Below, piece after piece: positions 59,680 through 64,000 of a stretch of 64,000 bases of DNA (positions within the stretch are counted from its first letter, which is position 1; the number at the start of each line of letters is the position of its first letter). The notes under the pieces were generated by a model, which worked only from the letters and a program-made list of their open reading frames with translations, searched no databases and was not told where the DNA came from. The position numbers were made by a program, and so were the translations under genes. Source of the DNA: Phycisphaera sp. (GTDB lineage Bacteria > Planctomycetota > Phycisphaerae > Phycisphaerales > UBA1924); contig RHLH01000001.1 in NCBI GenBank assembly GCA_003712165.1, positions 2,949,575-3,013,574 on the forward strand, in the 5' to 3' direction.

Positions 59680-61500
59680 GTGGCGAAGCTCGAGACCAGA
59701 CTCAATAGAAAAGGACTCGCGCGGTTCGTCCCGGCAGCCGTGGGCAACGACTGGTCGCTCGTGGTGATCGGGGCCGCGATCGGCTCTTTCACTGGGCTCG
59801 CCGCGATCGGCTTTGCCAAGGCACTGCATTACGTTGAGCATCGCGTCCAAGAAGCACAGAGCGAGCACCTCTGGATGCTCATTGCTGGCCCGGTTGTGGG
59901 CATGGCGCTGACGGGCGTGCTCGTCCAGCTGTTCGCGTCGGAGGCCAAGGGTCACGGCGTACCGCAAGTCATGAAGGCGCTCATTAAGGGCAAGGGCGTG
60001 ATCCGCTGGCCAATCGGTGCGGTCAAGGTCGTCGCCTCGATCCTGACGGTTGGCTCTGGCGGGTCTGCGGGCACCGAAGGACCCGTTGTGCAGATTGGCG
60101 CCACAGCCGGCTCGGTCATCGGACGATGGTTCCCGTTCACGCGTGAGCACCTGCCAACTCTCGTCGGATGCGGAGCCGCGGCTGGCATCAGCTCGATCTT
60201 CAACGCGCCGATCGCCGGTGTGTTCTTCGTCCTCGAGATTCTGCTCCGCGATTTTTCGGTCAAAGCGTTTGCGCCGATCGTCGTCGCGAGCGTCTTCAGT
60301 GCCGCGATCACGCAGGCGATCCTAGGTGAGAATGTCGCGCTATTCGCCACGCCCGAGCAATTGCACGGCTACGAGTTCTCGATCGGTGAGCTGCCCAGCT
60401 ACGTGGTTCTTGGCCTTCTCTGCGGCGTGATCGCTGTTGCGTTCAACAAGATGCTGCACAAGGGCGAGGATCTCTACGACGCGTGGAAGATTCACCCGCT
60501 GATCAAGCCCCTCACCGGCGCGGTCATGCTCGGGCTGCTGGGCATCGGGTTTGTTCTCACGCTCCGCGCCGTGAACGGAGAGGAGACGAGCACCCCCGCG
60601 TTCTTCGGCAACGGGTACGAGACGATCACCGGCCTCCTAACGCCGAGCACGTATGACAACGGATCACCGATCGCGCATCTCTTCCTGATCCTGCTGGCGC
60701 TTGTCGTGCTCAAGATGGTCGCGACAACACTGACACTCGCGTCTGGCGGGTCGGGCGGTGTGTTCGCGCCGAGCTTGTTCCTTGGCGCAACGGGCGGTGC
60801 CGCGTTCGGTTTGTTGCTCGAGCAGGCCGGGCTCATGCCCGAGAACGGGTCACCCGCCGCGTATGCGCTGGTCGGGATGGCCGCGGTCGTCGCCGGTTCG
60901 ACGCACGCGACACTGACAGCGATCCTCATGCTGTTCGAGCTGACGCGCGACGTGTACGTGTTGCTGCCCATCATGCTCGCAGCGACGGTCGCAACGATCC
61001 TCGCCAGCGTGATCGAGCGGGATTCGATTTACGCGTTCAAGCTTCGACGCGAGGGCGTGCTGCTGGGGGCTTCTCGGGATATCTCGCTGCTCAGGAAGAT
61101 CCCGGTTACGAGCGTGCCCATCGAGCCTCTGCCAAACGACCCGGTCTTTGCCTCTGATCCGCTCGGCAAACTCGTCTCGCTCCACGCGACGTACCACGTT
61201 CCGGACTTTCCGGTCGTTGAGCAGGACGGCACATACATCGGGATGGTCACCGGGCACGACATGCGGACGGCTCTCATCGACCGGGAGGCGATCCCGCTGC
61301 TGCTGGTCGCCGAGCTCTTGCGGACGGATCTGCCAGTAATCAGACCTGACGAGATGCTCGACGCCGTGGTGGATTACTTCGCCGAGAACGACATCTCGAG
61401 CCTCTGCCTCGTCACGGGCGGTGCCAACCCGAGGCCTATCGGATTGATCACGCGTGCGAAAGTAATGAGCCGATACCGAAAGGCACTGGAAGAGCATTAG
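59680..61500 (+). CDS. ClC-type chloride channel or transporter with CBS pair
   Basis: 606 residues from GTG 59680. The ClC pore region has GSGGSAGTEGPVVQIG (the usual GKEGP site with Glu kept, first motif altered), GCGAAAGISSIFNAPIAGVFF and ASGGSGGVFAPSLFLGA. About ten membrane helices span residues 25-455. Two C-terminal CBS domains (about 475-600) could sense adenine nucleotides. The preserved gating Glu suggests exchanger ability, but channel or fluoride-type function cannot be excluded. It begins 78 bp from the divergent carbonic anhydrase start. Confidence 0.88.
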   Translation: MAKLETRLNRKGLARFVPAAVGNDWSLVVIGAAIGSFTGLAAIGFAKALHYVEHRVQEAQSEHLWMLIAGPVVGMALTGVLVQLFASEAKGHGVPQVMKALIKGKGVIRWPIGAVKVVASILTVGSGGSAGTEGPVVQIGATAGSVIGRWFPFTREHLPTLVGCGAAAGISSIFNAPIAGVFFVLEILLRDFSVKAFAPIVVASVFSAAITQAILGENVALFATPEQLHGYEFSIGELPSYVVLGLLCGVIAVAFNKMLHKGEDLYDAWKIHPLIKPLTGAVMLGLLGIGFVLTLRAVNGEETSTPAFFGNGYETITGLLTPSTYDNGSPIAHLFLILLALVVLKMVATTLTLASGGSGGVFAPSLFLGATGGAAFGLLLEQAGLMPENGSPAAYALVGMAAVVAGSTHATLTAILMLFELTRDVYVLLPIMLAATVATILASVIERDSIYAFKLRREGVLLGASRDISLLRKIPVTSVPIEPLPNDPVFASDPLGKLVSLHATYHVPDFPVVEQDGTYIGMVTGHDMRTALIDREAIPLLLVAELLRTDLPVIRPDEMLDAVVDYFAENDISSLCLVTGGANPRPIGLITRAKVMSRYRKALEEH

Positions 61501-61516
61501 CCGGTAGACTCCTCAT

Positions 61517-62104
61517 ATGAAATACCTTCTCGCACTCGCCGTGACGCTCGTTCTTGCCGGCTGCACCAATGTCTGGCAGGAGAGCTACCAACCTTTCGCG
61601 GGTGCTCCTGAGCTCGACAGCAAGAACCGGGTGACCGTCCGCGAGATCCCCTGGAGGCGGATGGAGGCGGCGCTGCGAGAGCAGGAAGAGATGCTCGCCC
61701 AGTCCGATGTGCACTGGGAGGAGTGGACCGACGAGCAGCGCCGCGAAGCCAACGGCAAGCTTCTCAAGGCGCTGCAGATCAGCGACGACCCGGACAGGGT
61801 CACGCTCGTTGGTGTCAGCTCGTTCCGGACGACCGATCGGGTCACGCCCTGGGACGGCTCGCTCGCCGAGTTCGCGCGAAAGCAAGGCGCGCACTACGCC
61901 GTGTGGGCCGACCGGTATCTCGGCAAGGCCGAGACGATCGTGACACGCACGGTCTGGTCGGACACGACCGACTACATCACCTACGAGGACGCGACAGGCG
62001 AAGACCGCCGGGCTTCGAGGAGACGCTCGACGTCCACCGATGTGCCGCTGGTCGTCGAGAAGGACGAGACAGGGTACACGGCGTTTTTCCTTCGCGTGGA
62101 ATGA
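61517..62104 (+). CDS. Lipoprotein, unknown function
   Basis: 195 residues with a lipoprotein signal (MKYLLALAVTLVLAGC, lipobox LAGC at Cys16). The mature part has acidic/aromatic N-terminal sequence, a helical middle (WRRMEAALREQEEM, WTDEQRREANGKLL) and a C-terminal block of strands (DRVTLVGVSSF, GAHYAVWADRYLGKAETIVTR). No family is recognised. It starts 16 bp after the ClC gene and is likely co-transcribed with it. Confidence 0.65.
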   Translation: MKYLLALAVTLVLAGCTNVWQESYQPFAGAPELDSKNRVTVREIPWRRMEAALREQEEMLAQSDVHWEEWTDEQRREANGKLLKALQISDDPDRVTLVGVSSFRTTDRVTPWDGSLAEFARKQGAHYAVWADRYLGKAETIVTRTVWSDTTDYITYEDATGEDRRASRRRSTSTDVPLVVEKDETGYTAFFLRVE

Positions 62105-62139
62105 GTAAATCGGCACACCCCGATCCCGAGTAACCCGGC

Positions 62140-62562
62140 ATGACACCAACCGCGTGGTTCATCGTCGCGTTTGTCGTGGCCGACCTGATGGTGGCGCTCA
62201 TCGTCGTGCGCGGGTTCACCAAGTCGATGTTCGGCGATCTCGCTGAGGCTTATCCGCCCGTTGAGCCGGGCGATCTGCAGCACGACAGGCGGGCGCAGAG
62301 CTTCTCGATGGGGCTGCTCAACTTCGGGTTCTCGGTCCGTATGCGGCTCGACGAGCGGTTCGTTCATCTAGCGCCCGAGCCCTGGGTATTCTGGACAGGC
62401 ATGCCCAAGGCGAGCATCCCGATCGACAAAGTCAAAGCCACCGGACGGGCGAGGAAATCCTGGATTGCGCACTCGTTCGAGATCGATTCTGACCGGTCGC
62501 ACATCGAGCTTCGCGGACCCAAATGGTTGTGGGTGATGCTCAATACAGACATGGCCTCGTAG
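62140..62562 (+). CDS. Membrane-anchored protein, unknown function
   Basis: 140 residues. One N-terminal membrane helix (about 5-25, WFIVAFVVADLMVALIVVRG) is followed by a soluble domain with beta strands (SFSMGLLNFGFSVRMRLDERFVHLAP, KASIPIDKVKATGRAR). The domain resembles PH-like or DUF-type bacterial folds, but I cannot name it. It lies 35 bp after the lipoprotein gene on the same strand and ends 8 bp before the convergent sulfotransferase. Confidence 0.55.
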   Translation: MTPTAWFIVAFVVADLMVALIVVRGFTKSMFGDLAEAYPPVEPGDLQHDRRAQSFSMGLLNFGFSVRMRLDERFVHLAPEPWVFWTGMPKASIPIDKVKATGRARKSWIAHSFEIDSDRSHIELRGPKWLWVMLNTDMAS

Positions 62563-62570
62563 GACCCAGT

Positions 62571-63443
62571 TCATTCCCACTTGCTGCGGAACCCTGCAAG
62601 CTGATCCGCAGAGTAGAAGTGCCGTGCAACCCGGCTTGAGTACATCCTGTCCAGATAGTCCGGGGGCAGAGGCTTGCTCTTGAATGCGCGGTAGACCGCC
62701 GCGTACGCCTTCTGCTCCCCAACGTTTGCACGGTTGCTCATACAGAACCCATCAAAGTTCAGCCAATCGCGGATCGCGACTTCTTTCTGCATATCAGCAA
62801 GTTCGCTCTGCATGATGAGAAACGTGTTTTTGCCATCTGTGAACGAGTGGCAGCCGACCTCGGGATCGAACGGCTCCCCGTAGCAGTCAACCCCGAATGG
62901 CTGCTTGAAGTGGTAATCGAACCACCTGTCAGCAAACTCGTGGTCGTGCGTTTCCAGAAACGTATCGATGTACTCGCCTATCGGCGGTGGGTTCTCAAAG
63001 TCGCACATGTGTTCGTGATCAGTGATGTTCTGAAAGAAGGCGGATACGTTTCTCGCAACCGGGTCACGCACGAGAGTGAGCACACCGAAGGGGTACCCCT
63101 GGAAATAGAACAGCCTCAAGAACTTCCGAGCTTTCTGGATATGTATGAGTTCGTCGCTGCTCCCCTCAGGAATGAGGACGTTCTTTCGATTGAACTCCTC
63201 AAGCTCTGTGTTCATCGCGTGTGTCTGGTACGCGGGGACAGGCAGTGAAGCCCTCATCGCGATGTAAATCGAGGAGCTGCCGACCTTGCCGGGCTGGTGT
63301 ACGAGCACCGCCTTTGCGGGTGGGGTTCCGAACCGGTTCTCGGGCAGATTACCCCAAGGGTCTTTCTGCTTGCCAAGCCATTGGGGTGACAGACGCCGAA
63401 ACCAACCGGTCGGTGAGAAGCGTTGCTCTTTGCTGACCATCAT
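62571..63443 (-). CDS. Sulfotransferase-family protein
   Basis: 290 residues. The PAPS 5'-phosphosulfate loop is VLVHQPGKVGSSSIYIAM at about 45-62, and the 3'-phosphate block is VLTLVRDPVARNVSAFFQN. The family also includes capsule-type and HNK-like sulfotransferases. Adjacent blocks (FLIMQSELADMQKEVAIRDWL) are not diagnostic. It is separate from the glycan locus 24 kb away, so its acceptor is unknown. ATG 63443 is immediately followed by another ATG (63440). Confidence 0.75.
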   Translation of the reverse strand: MMVSKEQRFSPTGWFRRLSPQWLGKQKDPWGNLPENRFGTPPAKAVLVHQPGKVGSSSIYIAMRASLPVPAYQTHAMNTELEEFNRKNVLIPEGSSDELIHIQKARKFLRLFYFQGYPFGVLTLVRDPVARNVSAFFQNITDHEHMCDFENPPPIGEYIDTFLETHDHEFADRWFDYHFKQPFGVDCYGEPFDPEVGCHSFTDGKNTFLIMQSELADMQKEVAIRDWLNFDGFCMSNRANVGEQKAYAAVYRAFKSKPLPPDYLDRMYSSRVARHFYSADQLAGFRSKWE

Positions 63444-63583
63444 TCGATGAGCGTAATGGTCAGGTCATGTCTTCATAAGGCACGATCATACGGATCCAAG
63501 AGTCGCAACGCACTCAACGTGAACTAGGCATGGGGCGGCAGCTATCTTAACGAATACAACTGGTTCACGAGTAAAATGAAGGT

Positions 63584-64000
63584 TCACTCTCCAAGTGTCT
63601 TTTTACGACGCAGGATGTGATGATAGTGCTGCGCAAACCTGTGCGCCTCGTCGCGGACCTGTTGGAGCAGCTTGAGCCCGAGGTTGTCCCTGCCCAGCTT
63701 GATCGGTGCGCTCTCGCGCTGGATGTAGACCAGCTCTTCCTTCTTCGCCAGGCTCACGACCATGGGCGGCGGGACATCGAGCGAATCAAAAACTTCCATC
63801 GCGGCGTGGAGCTGACCCAGCCCGCCGTCGATCAGGATGACCTCCGGGTAAAGCTCCCAGCCCTTGCCCGCCTCGCGGTATCGCCTGCTGACGACTTCCT
63901 GAAGAGCTTTGTAGTCGTCGTTGTCGACGGAGTTGATTTTGAAGCGACGGTACTCATTCTTGAAGGGCCTGCCGTCAACGAAGCAGACCTTGCTGCCCAC
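63584..64000 (-). CDS. uvrC: 3' part of UvrC, cut by the window edge
   Basis: The frame runs off the end of the window and gives the C-terminal 138 residues visible here. They match the UvrC nuclease RNase-H-like region: GSKVCFVDGRPFKNEYRRFKI, DYKALQEVVSRRY, VILIDGGLGQLHAA and VRDEAHRFAQHYH. UvrC makes both incisions in nucleotide excision repair. A terminal HhH pair would follow in the full-length family. Here the protein ends at RRKKTLGE after the catalytic region, so the HhH region may be absent. Confidence 0.88.
   Translation of the reverse strand: MGSKVCFVDGRPFKNEYRRFKINSVDNDDYKALQEVVSRRYREAGKGWELYPEVILIDGGLGQLHAAMEVFDSLDVPPPMVVSLAKKEELVYIQRESAPIKLGRDNLGLKLLQQVRDEAHRFAQHYHHILRRKKTLGE

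Overview
The window is GC-rich, gene-dense bacterial chromosome that most resembles a planctomycete of the Phycisphaerae type. This is an inference from content: a C-terminal Pro-rich, hydrophobic, Arg-rich sorting tail of the PEP-CTERM kind, an oversized signal peptidase I, a RicT/PSP1 protein with a basic tail, sulfotransferases mixed with glycosyltransferases, lysine-rich histone-H1-like tails on unrelated enzymes, and frequent GTG/TTG starts. I see no rRNA, tRNA, CRISPR array, insertion sequence or integrase. No gap between genes exceeds about 200 bp. The first and last genes run off the window.

Layout. 1-4400: small membrane proteins, a RicT-like protein and signal peptidase I, apparently one transcription direction. 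4400-7280 (minus): a secreted protein, an AhpD-like protein and hisS. 7440-9880: a TetR regulator with its likely operator, a spondin-domain exported protein and a SYLF lipoprotein, each ended by a clear terminator. 9927-13720: an orphan nuoG-like gene, then a low-GC minus-strand pair (DUF5131 three-Cys protein plus TcmP). 13762-19000: truA, acetyltransferase, SnoaL-like protein, glycosyltransferase, secreted helical protein. 19021-27700: trpS, CPBP protease, trpC, a thioredoxin-fold protein without cysteines, pyruvate phosphate dikinase and pabB. 27669-39283: a glycan locus with five glycosyltransferases, a sulfotransferase and a reversed HldE-like enzyme. 39411-43873: PilZ, nadA, HU, a barrel-like protein, arfB and tsaB. 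43990-48153: a signalling operon (HTH-receiver, HDOD-histidine kinase, receiver-like-GAF). 48310-50543: NfeD-like protein plus flotillin. 50608-64000: DUF6265-like, VOC and HxlR genes, der, an erythromycin-esterase homologue, miaA, topA, carbonic anhydrase, ClC, small envelope proteins, a sulfotransferase and the 3' part of uvrC.

Three stretches fall to roughly 40% GC against about 60-65% around them: the middle of hisS, the DUF5131/TcmP pair, and the convergent junction of two large glycosyltransferase genes. They look like recombination or transfer events. The most interesting candidates are the DUF5131-TcmP pair as a possible nucleic-acid-modifying module, the mosaic hisS, a C-terminal Rossmann-like domain (GxGRHT motif) shared by two divergent glycosyltransferases, and H1-like tails on PPDK and topoisomerase I. 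Convergent genes often abut or overlap at their 3' ends.
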